Of a stretch of DNA of 64,000 nucleotides, positions 1 to 8,852 are shown one piece after another. Location: positions 1,932,001 to 1,996,000 of the forward strand of contig NZ_LT906470.1 in the NCBI RefSeq assembly GCF_900187285.1. The letters are read 5' to 3'. This stretch comes from Veillonella rodentium (GTDB taxonomy: Bacteria; Bacillota; Negativicutes; Veillonellales; Veillonellaceae). The notes below the pieces were generated by a model that was not told the origin of the DNA, made no database searches, and was given only the letters and a program-made list of their open reading frames with translations. Position numbers and translations under genes: made by a program. The first letter of the stretch is position 1. Each line of letters starts with the position of its first letter.

Positions 1-574
1 CCGTCACGCGGCGCAAGAACTCGATAACGCCCCATTCTTGAGCCGCTTCCAGGCGATTATCCACGGGGAACATCGCCACGTCGACGGAAAGACCTTCCAG
101 CTCCTTGAACTCACGCCAAGCCATGCGCTTTGCATCCGCATTGTTTTCCGGCGTATCGCCGAGCCAATGCCACCAGTTCAAATCGCCCGCATGGAAAATA
201 GAGTCGGAGTCGATATTCGCCGTGTTCGTCTTCACGTAAAAGGATCCGCCCTCATCGGTGCTGCCGTACATATGAATGCCTACATCATCCATCGCCGCAT
301 CCTGACCGGGACGCATGGTGATACATTTCTTAACCTTTCCCTCGAGAGGTACATCCTTATGACAGATATAACGCGTATTCGGTCCATCAAACTCCGTGAT
401 GGACGGATTGAAGTGATCCTGATGAATATGGCTCACAAAAAACCAAAGCTCACGACCGCGCTTCGCCAGCTGCCATACAGTATTATTCGGATCCTTATAA
501 TAATCAAATACATAGCATCGCTTTCCGTCGTCCACGAGAAAGCCGCTATGCGATAAAAATGTAATGTTCATCAT
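1..574 (-). CDS. MBL-fold metal-dependent hydrolase (partial, C-terminus outside window)
   Basis: The minus strand carries an open frame from an ATG at the right edge to the window boundary, so only the first 191 residues are visible. The metallo-beta-lactamase signature HIHQDH lies at about residues 49-54, and a later HAGD (about residues 128-131) supplies the next metal ligands. The fold binds one or two metals (usually zinc) and hydrolyses varied substrates; the substrate here cannot be read. A GGAAGG ribosome site lies 11 bases upstream of the first of two adjacent ATG codons, which decided the start; the second ATG is possible. A long plus-strand open frame over the same bases is a shadow of this gene. 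Confidence 0.85.
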   Translation of the reverse strand, partial: MMNITFLSHSGFLVDDGKRCYVFDYYKDPNNTVWQLAKRGRELWFFVSHIHQDHFNPSITEFDGPNTRYICHKDVPLEGKVKKCITMRPGQDAAMDDVGIHMYGSTDEGGSFYVKTNTANIDSDSIFHAGDLNWWHWLGDTPENNADAKRMAWREFKELEGLSVDVAMFPVDNRLEAAQEWGVIEFLRRVT

Positions 575-723
575 CTATTATCATTACCTTCCAGTATATG
601 AGAATATATATCAAGTATTTTTTATTATACCATATTTCTGTTTCAGAAATATAAAAAGCCGCAAAATACAAAATTTATATAGCCGCCTCTATATTCCTCG
701 TCATTTTACATAACAATTATATA

Positions 724-1080
724 TTATATACGTCCTGACGCCTTCATATAATCAATATATTGATTACCCCATGTTTCAAGAGATGCGAGAACAATTTTAA
801 AGCCCGCCCCCACCTCGGTGAGGCTGTATTCGACCTTCGGCGGAATAGAGCTGTACACTTCGCGGTGCACGAGTCCGTCGTCCTCCATCTGGCGCAATGC
901 ACGGGTCAAGGTTGCCTGCGTGATAGGATACAAACGCCGTTCTAATTCGCGAAAACGTACGGGACCTTCAGATAATTCGTGCATGATCAGCAGTGCCCAT
1001 TTACCGCCCAATAACTTTTGACTCGTTGCGTATGGACAACGACCCACTAAATCGTGAACATTTACCAAAGCTTCTGCCAT
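724..1080 (-). CDS. HxlR-family transcriptional regulator
   Basis: A 118-residue winged-helix protein of the HxlR family. Near the N-terminus it has the family pattern of a single cysteine (CPYA) followed by LLGGKWALLIM, then a helix-turn-helix and the wing (REVYSSIPPKVEYSLTE). The start was placed at MAEALVN because AGGAG lies 7 bases upstream; a longer frame upstream lacks such a site. HxlR proteins often sense electrophiles or oxidants through the N-terminal cysteine and control divergently transcribed reductases. Here the next gene, facing away across a 395-base gap, is an NAD(P)-binding reductase-like protein, so that gene is the likely target (inference). Confidence 0.9.
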   Translation of the reverse strand: MAEALVNVHDLVGRCPYATSQKLLGGKWALLIMHELSEGPVRFRELERRLYPITQATLTRALRQMEDDGLVHREVYSSIPPKVEYSLTEVGAGFKIVLASLETWGNQYIDYMKASGRI

Positions 1081-1475
1081 AATGAAACTCCTTATTACTA
1101 TTAACACACGTACAATGTTATCTTCTTACAAATTAAATAACACTTTATATTATTATCGTATCATAGGTAAAAGAAATTTCAAGGATTTTATAGTATCTTT
1201 TTTATGGGTACAAAAATTTTTGTAAATTTTTTAATCAGTAATCATCACAATTCTATCACTTCTGATAGTACCTATCTAAAATAATTCTACTATGTAAAAC
1301 ATATGCACTCATCTATAATATAATCATCAGCTGAACACAACAGATTGTAGCGTAATAAATTAAAAAAACACTATCATATAGTGCTGCTACAAATTTACGA
1401 ACTACAAACAGTATAGTAAAACCATAATCAATATCTCTTCACGAGAGATATGCTTTCAGGAAAAGGAGAATCATC
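1081..1475. promoter_or_regulatory. Divergent control region between hxlR-like and reductase genes, with two dyads
   Basis: This 395-base AT-rich gap separates two divergent genes. It contains a dyad around CACTATCATATAGTG at 1370-1384, itself inside a wider TGTAGC/GCTACA pairing, and a second dyad ATATCTCT-N5-AGAGATAT at 1431-1451, just before the ribosome site of the downstream gene. The dyads are candidate HxlR operators or leader hairpins. No small gene is apparent. Confidence 0.4.
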
Positions 1476-2105
1476 ATGAATATTTTAGTAATCGGTGCCA
1501 ATGGTAACGCAGGTCGTCTTATTGTAGAAAAAGCACTCAAAGCAGGTCATCAAGTAACGGGCGTTGTTCGTCGTGAAGGTGCAATTGAAGGCATTCCGAC
1601 TATCGTAAAAGATGCATTGCAATTAACAAAACAGGAATTAACCCAATTTGACGTCGTGATAAATGCCACAAGTGCTTTCACTCCAGAAACCTACTATTTA
1701 CAAACAGATTTGACCTTATTATTGGTAAAAGCATTAGCTAATACAGATACTCGCCTTATCGTAGTAGGCGGAGCCGGCAGCCTATATGTAGACGAAGATC
1801 ACACGCTACAACTATACGATACACCGGATTTTCCTGCAGATTATTTAGGTCTTGCAAAAGCACAAGGCAACGCGATCGATATCTTACGTAAATTCAGCAA
1901 TGTAGAGTGGACATTCTTCAGCCCTGCACCGATCTTTGATGCAGAAGGTCCGGAATCTAACGACTATATCATCGGTAATGAGGAAGTCATCGTAAATAAA
2001 GATGGTAAACCATATATTTCGTATGAAACTTTCACACAAATCCTGGTCGATGAAATCAACAACCACAAATTCAGTCGCCAACGTTTTACCGCAGTGCAAA
2101 ACTAA
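1476..2105 (+). CDS. NAD(P)-binding oxidoreductase (NmrA/YwnB-like atypical SDR)
   Basis: A 209-residue Rossmann-fold protein. The N-terminus MNILVIGANGNAG carries the GxxGxxG dinucleotide-binding loop of atypical short-chain dehydrogenases, and a conserved acidic end of the second strand follows. The length matches the YwnB/NmrA-like group, which binds NAD(P) and acts as a reductase or redox sensor; the substrate is unknown. AAAAGGAG sits 8 bases before the ATG. It faces away from an HxlR regulator, a common pairing for oxidant- or electrophile-induced reductases. A strong hairpin with a T-rich tail follows the stop. Confidence 0.85.
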   Translation: MNILVIGANGNAGRLIVEKALKAGHQVTGVVRREGAIEGIPTIVKDALQLTKQELTQFDVVINATSAFTPETYYLQTDLTLLLVKALANTDTRLIVVGGAGSLYVDEDHTLQLYDTPDFPADYLGLAKAQGNAIDILRKFSNVEWTFFSPAPIFDAEGPESNDYIIGNEEVIVNKDGKPYISYETFTQILVDEINNHKFSRQRFTAVQN

Positions 2106-2168
2106 TATCTCAATCTATTGATATGTAACAACATCCTCCCAACACAAAACAACCTATATAAAGACACC

Positions 2169-2203
2169 GAGGGCTATTGACTGCAACCAATAGCCCTCTC
2201 TTA
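2169..2203 (+). terminator. Intrinsic terminator after the NAD(P)-binding protein gene
   Basis: GAGGGCTATTG pairs with CAATAGCCCTC across a short loop and is followed by a T-rich stretch on the plus strand. It lies between two genes read in the same direction, so the next gene probably has its own promoter. Confidence 0.75.
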
Positions 2204-2265
2204 TAATTAAAACAAAAACTTTAAACAAATATTAATTATTATATTTATAGACAGCAGGTGATCCA

Positions 2266-3048
2266 ATGAAACGCATGCCAACTCTATTCGTAGGCCACGG
2301 AAGTCCCATGATGGCCTTGGAACATACAGAAACGACAAATACTTTCAAAAATATAGGACAAAATATTATCAACAACTATGGTAAACCAAAAGCCATACTC
2401 GCCGTTTCCGCCCATTGGTACGCGGACGGCACCTATGTGCAAAGCGCCGAGAATCCGAAACAGATCTACGATATGTACGGATTTCCCAAAGAGCTATATG
2501 AGGTTGTCTATCCCGCCAAGGGCGATAACAACCTAACACAAAAAGTTCAGCAGTTACTGGGTGACGACGTTTCTATCAACGATACATGGGGCATCGATCA
2601 CGGCATGTGGACCGTATTAGTTCACATGTTCCCTGATGCATCCATTCCCGTTGTGCAACTATCCATACATAAAAACCTGAGTCCTGAAGAAGCCTATCAA
2701 CTAGGTAGAAGACTCCAATCATTGCGCACCGAAGGCTATCTCATCATAGGCAGCGGTAATATCGTTCACAATCTCAGGCGCCTGGAATGGGATAATCCAT
2801 CCGGCACCCCTGCTGCGATTGAATTCGATCGATACATTGCCGATGCGGTCCTCGCGAACGATACGGATAAGGTCATCAATTATGCGCAGCATCCTCAAGC
2901 AAACTACGCTGCACCTACACCGGATCACTACCTCCCGTTAATTTATATTATGGGCGCCGGTGAAAATGCGAAACCCACTGTATTTAATCAAACCTATAAT
3001 TCAGGATCCCTGTCGATGACGGGATTTATATTTGAAGATAGTATATAA
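2266..3048 (+). CDS. ygiD: 4,5-DOPA-type extradiol dioxygenase
   Basis: A 260-residue member of the class III extradiol ring-cleavage dioxygenases, YgiD group. The metal site is visible: the N-terminal VGHGSPM histidine, SAHWY near residue 50, the DHGMWT motif near residue 110 and GSGNIVHNLR near residue 165. E. coli YgiD opens the ring of DOPA; many bacterial copies have unknown natural substrates. An AGGTG ribosome site precedes the ATG. A LUD-domain gene follows 76 bases downstream on the same strand, so the two may be co-transcribed. How an oxygen-using enzyme serves an anaerobe is unclear. Confidence 0.9.
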   Translation: MKRMPTLFVGHGSPMMALEHTETTNTFKNIGQNIINNYGKPKAILAVSAHWYADGTYVQSAENPKQIYDMYGFPKELYEVVYPAKGDNNLTQKVQQLLGDDVSINDTWGIDHGMWTVLVHMFPDASIPVVQLSIHKNLSPEEAYQLGRRLQSLRTEGYLIIGSGNIVHNLRRLEWDNPSGTPAAIEFDRYIADAVLANDTDKVINYAQHPQANYAAPTPDHYLPLIYIMGAGENAKPTVFNQTYNSGSLSMTGFIFEDSI

Positions 3049-3124
3049 AACGCAAGCCCTCCATTGAATTATGCATGAAAACCTGTACAATAAAGGTAAG
3101 AATCATACATATCAAGGAGGGCTT

Positions 3125-3802
3125 ATGGCAAATACAGAAACGACAATCAACGCAGTTGTCAATCCTCACACGAACGATGCGCCTATCGATATCGAAAAAA
3201 CGATACGGGCCTTGGAGCGCAATAACTTCGTGGTCCATTATTTCGAGACCGGTCATGAGGCGACCGCATATCTGAAATCCCGCATTCAGCACAAGCGCGT
3301 GGCTCTCGGCGATTCGCACACCTTGTTGGAGCTCGGCGTCTACGATGCGCTCTGCGAGGTCAACGAGGATGTAACCGATATTCATCGTCCTCTCCCCGGT
3401 GAAAGCTTCCGCGAAACGGCACTCCGCACGATGGGACGCGCCGTATTCCTCACCTCCGTCAATGCCCTGGCACAAACAGGTGAAATGGTCAATATTGACG
3501 GCACCGGTAATCGTATTGCCGCCTCGCTGTTCGGCTCTGAGGAAGTGTTTTTCGTACTTGGCCGCAACAAGATTACATCGGATTTAGCATCCGCCATTTA
3601 CCGCGCCCGTAATACGGCGGCACCGCTCAACAGCAGGAAAAACAAGAAAAGTTCGATTAATCCATGCGCAAAACTGGAAGAAAAATGCTACGACTGCAGT
3701 TCTCCCGATCGCATCTGCAATGCATTGACCATCTACTATAAAAAGATGCGCAACATGCAGACAATGGAAGTCATCATAATCAATGAGGACCTGGGTTTCT
3801 AA
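3125..3802 (+). CDS. LUD-domain lactate utilization protein (LutC/YkgG-like)
   Basis: A 225-residue LUD-domain protein with the family core DSHTLLELGVYDAL, a central NALAQTGEMVNIDGTGNRIAAS and VFFVLGRNKI. LutC-type proteins belong to the L-lactate oxidation machinery, but this group also occurs alone in anaerobes and its role is then uncertain. The C-terminus adds a cysteine-rich tail (CAKLEEKCYDC and a further Cys), which could bind metal. The start was set at MANTETT because AAGGAGGG lies directly upstream; an upstream ATG in frame has no such site. No lutA or lutB neighbours are present, although lactate genes occur elsewhere in the window. Confidence 0.8.
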   Translation: MANTETTINAVVNPHTNDAPIDIEKTIRALERNNFVVHYFETGHEATAYLKSRIQHKRVALGDSHTLLELGVYDALCEVNEDVTDIHRPLPGESFRETALRTMGRAVFLTSVNALAQTGEMVNIDGTGNRIAASLFGSEEVFFVLGRNKITSDLASAIYRARNTAAPLNSRKNKKSSINPCAKLEEKCYDCSSPDRICNALTIYYKKMRNMQTMEVIIINEDLGF

Positions 3803-3844
3803 TAATTACAGCGTTTTTCCACAAAACTTTTTAAAAAATCTCGA

Positions 3845-4636
3845 TTACTTACCAATACCGGATTTAAATGTGGCAAGTGTTGTATCAGCTGCTTGCACAA
3901 GGAATTGAGTATCTGCACCAAGGCCAAGGAAGCTCGCTCCAAGATCAGCAAAACGTTTAGCTTGTTCAGGTGTTAAAGCGACAGTACCTACTGGTACACC
4001 AAGTTCACGAATACGTTTAATAGCATATTCCATTGCCTCTTCTACCTCTGGATGGAAGATATTAAGGCCATGACCCATGTCTACAGCAAGGTCGATTGGG
4101 CCAAGGAATACACCGCCAATCCCTTCTACACTGGCAATAGCATCAAGGTTTTCAATACCTTTGCGACTTTCAATTTGTGGCAAAATACACATTTCATCAT
4201 TGATACGCTCTAGGTAGTCTGTAATACGTCCATAACGACCTGCACGAACAGCACCAGCACCCATACCGCGATTACCGCGTGGAGCATAAGAAGCCCAGTA
4301 CATAATTTGTTCTACTTCTTCACCACTTTCCACCTTAGGAATAATAATATTATGAATACCAGAATCAAGATATTGTTTCAAAACACCTGTACCGGCCTCA
4401 GGAATACGAACTACAGGTGTCATATTATACGCTTCAATTGTTCGTGCAATTTCCACGATAGAGCGAATATCGTGCGCACCATGTTCACCATCCACAAACA
4501 ACCAATCATAATCAGTAGTTGCTAAGATTTCTGCTACTTCCGCAGAGGGGATCTCTTGAGCAACACCATATTGCAATTTACCCGCTTCGATATTACGTTT
4601 AAATTGATTATGTAAAAAATCTTTTGTCATTGCCAT
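3845..4636 (-). CDS. HpcH/HpaI-family aldolase
   Basis: A 263-residue TIM-barrel class II aldolase of the HpaI family. Visible residues are the catalytic-base region DGEHGAHD, the carboxylate-binding VRIPE, the metal ligand Glu in LPQIES and the metal ligand Asp in [10 protein letters not shown]. Family members reversibly cleave 4-hydroxy-2-oxo acids to pyruvate or oxaloacetate plus an aldehyde; the substrate cannot be assigned. AGGAGG precedes the chosen ATG. The nitroreductase stop lies only 19 bases upstream, so the two form an operon. Third positions are AT-rich compared with genes beyond 10 kb. Confidence 0.88.
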   Translation of the reverse strand: MAMTKDFLHNQFKRNIEAGKLQYGVAQEIPSAEVAEILATTDYDWLFVDGEHGAHDIRSIVEIARTIEAYNMTPVVRIPEAGTGVLKQYLDSGIHNIIIPKVESGEEVEQIMYWASYAPRGNRGMGAGAVRAGRYGRITDYLERINDEMCILPQIESRKGIENLDAIASVEGIGGVFLGPIDLAVDMGHGLNIFHPEVEEAMEYAIKRIRELGVPVGTVALTPEQAKRFADLGASFLGLGADTQFLVQAADTTLATFKSGIGK

Positions 4637-4655
4637 GATAAGCCTCCTATCTATA

Positions 4656-5213
4656 TTATTTAATAAAATCTGTAGGGAATAGTTCTTTTTTAACAACTCG
4701 TTCTTTCATAGGAATATCTGTATAGCCTAATATCATAGATCCGATAGGCATATGGCCTTCCGGTACGCCAAGTTTACGAGCCAGTTCCTGGTTATCCCGT
4801 AATGCTACAACCGTTGTATTCATGGCACAAGACCCAAGTCCGATACTCGTCGCAGCAAGCTGCATATTTTGAATTAAGCTACCCAAGGTCCAATATAAAT
4901 TCCCTTTGCACATCTCTGCCGTATAAGGCGTATTCGGAATACCTTCTGTCCGTTCAATAGCGGATACGAGAATCCACACAGGCGCCTTGTACATATACAT
5001 AGGATTATTCTGTTGATTAAAGCGTTCTCCGTTCACCTGTGCCTCCGCCAAAAGTTCCGGGTTTGTAATCACATGTAAACGCATATCATGTATACCTAGA
5101 TGAGGCGCCAAATAGGCAGCATCCAGAATAGTATTGATTTCATCATCACTTGGTATTTCATCTTTAAAACGACGGAAACTAGCACGTTTTTTCATAGTTT
5201 CAAATAATTCCAT
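4656..5213 (-). CDS. Nitroreductase-family FMN oxidoreductase
   Basis: A 185-residue nitroreductase-fold protein. The N-terminal [12 protein letters not shown] holds the basic FMN-phosphate-binding segment; the C-terminal half has the IGLGSCAM core and [10 protein letters not shown]. Such enzymes use FMN and NAD(P)H to reduce nitro compounds, quinones or enones; the physiological substrate is unknown. The start was set at MELFETM, preceded by GAGGAGG; an upstream in-frame start lacks a site. It is first in a two-gene operon with the HpaI-type aldolase. Tandem 54-base repeats lie just upstream. Confidence 0.88.
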   Translation of the reverse strand: MELFETMKKRASFRRFKDEIPSDDEINTILDAAYLAPHLGIHDMRLHVITNPELLAEAQVNGERFNQQNNPMYMYKAPVWILVSAIERTEGIPNTPYTAEMCKGNLYWTLGSLIQNMQLAATSIGLGSCAMNTTVVALRDNQELARKLGVPEGHMPIGSMILGYTDIPMKERVVKKELFPTDFIK

Positions 5214-5286
5214 AAGACCTCCTCTGAAAATATAGGTTTTTCTACATTTATAAGTCAATGTTTTATATAGAATATATAAAGGAATA

Positions 5287-5448
5287 TAGTAAATTAAGTT
5301 ATTAAGAGTTTTATAGGTAAAATTACTATATTATGAGGATTAGTAATTTAAGTTATTAAGCGGTTTATAGGCAAAGTTACTATATTATGGGGACTAGTAA
5401 TTTAAGTTATTAAGGGGTTATAAGTTAAATTTCTATATTATAGTAAGG
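5287..5448. repeat. Three tandem 54-bp AT-rich repeats
   Basis: Three copies begin at 5287, 5341 and 5395, an exact 54-base period. Each opens with TAGTAA, contains AAGTTATTAAG and TTATAG, and ends near TTACTATATTATG, so each copy can fold through TAGTAA/TTACTA. Copies 1 and 2 are closest; copy 3 is more diverged and overlaps the last codons of the glutathione peroxidase gene. Confidence 0.85.
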
Positions 5449-5980
5449 ATTTAATGCACTCTTCCATCTCAGCCGGTTCAGCCATCGGTTCAAAACGTGC
5501 TACTACATTGCCTTTGCGGTCTACGACGAATTTAGTAAAGTTCCATTTCACTTGATCATCTTTTAAGTAATTAGGGTCGATGGAATTCAAGTGACCAGTT
5601 AGCATATCTGTTAATTCACTAGCTGGGAACCCTTTAAAGCCCTGTTCTTTAGTCAAGTATTTAAACAAGTCAATTACATTTTCACCGCGTACATCCGCTT
5701 TTGCCATTACAGGGAATGTAACACCAAAGTTCAATTTACAGAAGGACTGTACTTCTTCATTGGAACCTGGTTCCTGTTCGCCAAATTGATTAGATGGTAC
5801 CGCAATAATTTCAAGACCTTTATCTTTATATTGTTTATAAAGGGCTTCCAATCCATCATATTGCGGTGTAAAACCGCATTTACTAGCTGTATTTACGATG
5901 ACAAGTACTTTACCTTCAAAATCTTTTAAACTTTGTTCTTGTCCATTTTTGTTGATAAGGGAATAATTATATACACTCAT
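5438..5980 (-). CDS. Glutathione peroxidase family protein (cysteine type)
   Basis: A 180-residue thioredoxin-fold peroxidase. The active-site segment NTASKCGFTPQY carries a Cys where selenoprotein relatives carry Sec; the conserved Gln (PSNQFGEQEPG) and Trp-Asn (VKWNFTKFVVD) complete the catalytic set. Bacterial cysteine forms usually reduce lipid or hydrogen peroxide with thioredoxin rather than glutathione. A second conserved Cys (SFCKLNFGV) is present. AGGAGG precedes the ATG. It sits among nitroreductase, ferritin-like and ScdA genes, all on the same strand, which fits a peroxide- and NO-stress role. Confidence 0.92.
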   Translation of the reverse strand: MSVYNYSLINKNGQEQSLKDFEGKVLVIVNTASKCGFTPQYDGLEALYKQYKDKGLEIIAVPSNQFGEQEPGSNEEVQSFCKLNFGVTFPVMAKADVRGENVIDLFKYLTKEQGFKGFPASELTDMLTGHLNSIDPNYLKDDQVKWNFTKFVVDRKGNVVARFEPMAEPAEMEECIKSLL

Positions 5981-6141
5981 GATAGCCTCCTAATAAACAG
6001 TAGTTGATACTGTTACATATTGATTGTTACATATATTGTCAGATATGTAGAAATAAAATTTTAGATATTTATGAAAGTTGAGCCTCAAAAATTGAGGTTT
6101 AGTAAGATTTAGATTTAGTAAGATTGAAGATTAAAATCCAA

Positions 6142-6597
6142 TTACATTTGTTTTACTAAGTAATTTTGGTAGCCAATACGTTCAATCAATTCACATTGTT
6201 GTTCCATCCAGTAAAGATCTTCCTCTTCATCTAAGTAGTATTCTTTCAATAATTCATAGCTAGCAATATCAAAGTTTTCAGGCTTTACACATTGACCAAG
6301 CATTGCTACACCTTCAGATTGAGCTTTGATTTCTACTGCCAAGTAATCTTTAAATTCTTCACATACTGGCACAGCTTCCTGTGCATTTTGCTCTACCTTA
6401 CCGCCAAGGTCGATGATACGATTAATAAATTTAGCTGCGAAATCGCGTTCTTCCTTTGCATGTTCTTGATACTTTTCACCAAGTTTACTAAAACCTTGTG
6501 CTACAAAGATGTGACTGTGGATCTCATGGTTGAAAGCACCTGCATGTAAAGCGTCTACTAATTGTTGTAAGTTTTTAATAATTTCTTGTTTGTTCAT
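6142..6597 (-). CDS. Ferritin-like / bacterioferritin-like protein
   Basis: A 151-residue four-helix ferritin-like protein resembling bacterioferritin in length and helix pattern. Helix 1 has HEIHSHIFVAQGF, helix 2 YQEHAKEERDFA with the E-x-x-H iron ligands, helix 3 VEIKAQSEG, and helix 4 DEEEDLYWMEQQ. In bacterioferritin, helix 4 normally carries E-x-x-H; the aligned histidine here seems replaced by Asp, so the ferroxidase centre may be altered. Iron storage or detoxification is likely but unproven. AAGGAG lies upstream of the ATG. Neighbours are glutathione peroxidase and an unknown protein. Confidence 0.8.
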   Translation of the reverse strand: MNKQEIIKNLQQLVDALHAGAFNHEIHSHIFVAQGFSKLGEKYQEHAKEERDFAAKFINRIIDLGGKVEQNAQEAVPVCEEFKDYLAVEIKAQSEGVAMLGQCVKPENFDIASYELLKEYYLDEEEDLYWMEQQCELIERIGYQNYLVKQM

Positions 6598-6779
6598 GAT
6601 AAATCTCCTTATACTTGTTATTGTTTATTATTCAAATATTTTTCGTAATTTCTAAGGTGTTGTTACCTTATGGCTATACTATATCTAAAATTATAACCTC
6701 TAACAATTACTAAGAAATTCGATTTAAGAAAGAACTTCACGAACTTTACTATCTGTGAATCAAAATCGCTAAGTTTATA

Positions 6780-6827
6780 AAAAAGGAGTGTATTTATGCT
6801 TTTACAAGCACAAATACATTCCTTTTT
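6780..6827 (-). terminator. Terminator hairpin, also symmetrical for the plus strand
   Basis: AAAAAGGAGTGTATTT pairs with AAATACATTCCTTTTT around a 16-base loop. It lies just past the stop of the unknown protein gene that ends at 6857 and serves its minus-strand transcript. Confidence 0.75.
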
Positions 6828-6856
6828 ATAACCCTAAATATAAAAGAGATTCTTTA

Positions 6857-7651
6857 TTACACTAATAATGTTTTCACATCATAATTAAATTTTGCCGTTG
6901 TTTCCGCCGCAGTTTTTTGCCATTCTGTTGTTGCTGTACCATCTTTTTCAAGGAAGAATCCAGAATCAAGGTAGCGAATGATAATATAATTGGAATCTTT
7001 TTGATCAAAACCATTACCACGAGTGAAATCGATACCATGACCTGTATTGCGCGTTACGATAGATTCCAATAATGGCAACGTAATGGCGTTCAAGGTGATT
7101 TTCATATCAGGAGAATCAAAGATCTTTTTAAGGAATGAGCTCGGTTTTTCTTCCTTATACACTAACAATTTGCTAATTGTACCATTAGATGCACATACTA
7201 CCCGACGAATTTCATTAATAGGAATATCTACCTTACCATTCGAGATAACACCATTTTTAATGGTGATTTCTCGTTTACCCATGTAGGAGTAATCTAGTGG
7301 CAATTGAAGAGTGTCTAAATTTGCAGGAAAGTCCGCTGTCAATTTATGGCGAGCAAAAGCAGCAATGATTGCTTTTGTTTCACGAATGTTGTGACCAGCA
7401 TTAAATTCCTTACGGTCTGTATCTAAATCTTGACCTTCAATATTTTTCCAATTGTGGTCTCTAAATGTAATTGTATAGTTACTGTTTGAATTTAAATATC
7501 TTGTAAGATGAAGCTCATTTACATCATCAAAATCAATGTCAGTTATCACCTGACCATTTGCATCTTTGCAGAGTACACCATTGTAACTAACCGTCAATAT
7601 ACGATCCGTACTTTCAAAAACAACAGGATTTGTGTCGAATACAGAAATCAT
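6857..7651 (-). CDS. Hypothetical protein, 264 residues
   Basis: I do not recognise this family. The protein has no signal peptide and no membrane segment, and is rich in beta-strand-type segments (ILTVSYNGVL, NYTITFRDHNW, KREITIKNGVI, SNYIIIRYLDSGFFLEK), with two roughly similar halves in which a strand pair is followed by a charged loop and an R-x-N-T-G-H or N-I-R segment. A duplicated PH-like or beta-barrel fold is possible but not shown. AAAGGAGAGG precedes the ATG and a terminator follows the stop, so it appears monocistronic. It sits between ferritin-like and ScdA genes; AT-rich third positions match those neighbours. Confidence 0.75.
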   Translation of the reverse strand: MISVFDTNPVVFESTDRILTVSYNGVLCKDANGQVITDIDFDDVNELHLTRYLNSNSNYTITFRDHNWKNIEGQDLDTDRKEFNAGHNIRETKAIIAAFARHKLTADFPANLDTLQLPLDYSYMGKREITIKNGVISNGKVDIPINEIRRVVCASNGTISKLLVYKEEKPSSFLKKIFDSPDMKITLNAITLPLLESIVTRNTGHGIDFTRGNGFDQKDSNYIIIRYLDSGFFLEKDGTATTEWQKTAAETTAKFNYDVKTLLV

Positions 7652-7837
7652 AGCCCTCTCCTTTTCACGACTTCAAACATAACTACACCTGTATATATCA
7701 AGTGCATTTACTCAATATATTGATTAATTATATTAATCAACTATAATCAATTTAATCATACACCTTCTATATGTATTTACGCAAACCACATATTTTCCCC
7801 ATACTATAGCTACAAACTCATGACTCTCAAGATAACA

Positions 7838-7867
7838 AAAGACACCAAGCATTCGATTGGTGTCTTT
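7838..7867 (-). terminator. Terminator after scdA-like gene
   Basis: AAAGACACCAA pairs with TTGGTGTCTTT across an 8-base loop, placed about 60 bases past the scdA stop on the minus strand. Confidence 0.75.
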
Positions 7868-7927
7868 ACTACATACAAGGAGCCATTTTGCAATAGCACC
7901 TTGTCGTTATACAGATGATATTATAAT

Positions 7928-8587
7928 CTATTTCATGTCAAACAAAACAGAATTTTCTAAGAAAATATGTTCATGAAGACCTTCTTCTAAGGCTTTCATG
8001 GTCTTAAATACATACACATAAGTAGCACAACCATCTGCTGGTGCTGTGTACTGGTTGGTCAATGCACTTAAGGATTCCAAAAGTACACCTGCAGCTTCGT
8101 GTTCAGCCCGAAGTTCATCAAAGTCTACGGGTTTACCCGCTTTAAACTCAGGAAAGTCTACATGTTCTTCATGCCGGAAATGAGGTATAAGAGCGGATTT
8201 GAGTTGCAAAAAGGTTTGATAAATCTTTGCCAATTCCTCACCATGATGGTCATAATGTACATTTAGTAGTTTTGCCAACCCTTGGTCAATTTCATCAATC
8301 ATATTTAATTGTTCTCGATGGTAATTATGAACGATGTAATCAATCAATTGGTCTTTAGAATAACTAAGCACCTCTGCACGAGAAGATTTCTGAGCAACTT
8401 GTATATCATTTAGCATAGTAATGTATGCATCCACATCTTTACCTTTTTCTGCAATAGCCTCCGCTAAAGGATGTCCACCACCACAGCAAAAATCAATTCC
8501 ATCTTTTGCTAATACATCCATTAACTCTGGATTTACTTTAACCGCATCAGCTACAGTCATGGATTTATTAATAGTTCCAAAACTCAT
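7928..8587 (-). CDS. scdA: Iron-sulfur cluster repair di-iron protein (ScdA/YtfE/RIC)
   Basis: A 219-residue RIC protein. The N-terminal ScdA_N domain (about residues 5-60) carries the DFCCGGGHPL motif, and the following hemerythrin-like domain carries the di-iron ligands in HNYHREQ, HYDHHGEE, HFRHEEHVDF, RAEHEA and LHEHIFLEN. RIC proteins restore Fe-S clusters damaged by nitric oxide or peroxide. The start MSFGTINK was chosen because GGAGG lies upstream; an earlier in-frame ATG overlaps that site. Its place at the end of a peroxidase, nitroreductase and ferritin block supports a nitrosative and oxidative stress role. Confidence 0.92.
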   Translation of the reverse strand: MSFGTINKSMTVADAVKVNPELMDVLAKDGIDFCCGGGHPLAEAIAEKGKDVDAYITMLNDIQVAQKSSRAEVLSYSKDQLIDYIVHNYHREQLNMIDEIDQGLAKLLNVHYDHHGEELAKIYQTFLQLKSALIPHFRHEEHVDFPEFKAGKPVDFDELRAEHEAAGVLLESLSALTNQYTAPADGCATYVYVFKTMKALEEGLHEHIFLENSVLFDMK

Positions 8588-8768
8588 AAGATACACCTCC
8601 AATGGTTTACGCCGATCTATTTTCTTATAATTATACTATACGACCAACCATGGATTCTGTCTGTCGCAGTGGCTACGAATTTGAAAGTAACATGACAACA
8701 ATGGTAACGCTGTAGGAAATAACATAAAGTAATGAATATAAAAATATATGGATATATATTGAACATAC

Positions 8769-8796
8769 AAAAAGCTGGCCCTATAGAACCAGCTTT
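8769..8796 (-). terminator. Terminator after pta
   Basis: AAAGCTGG and CCAGCTTTT form a stem on the minus strand followed by a T run, about 60 bases past the pta stop. Confidence 0.75.
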
Positions 8797-8852
8797 CAGC
8801 ATATCAAAACATACATGACATATGTTTATATATAAAATTGTGTGAGTAACTA

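Noticed and set aside
38-556. Open frame of 172 codons on the plus strand
   Set aside because: It lies over the MBL-fold hydrolase on the minus strand, which has the metal-binding motif and a ribosome site; the plus frame has neither.
5287-5448. Possible CRISPR array
   Set aside because: The three 54-base units are joined head to tail without spacers, and no cas gene is near.
8617-8802. Small minus-strand frame upstream of scdA
   Set aside because: It runs through the pta terminator, has no ribosome site and shows no family features.
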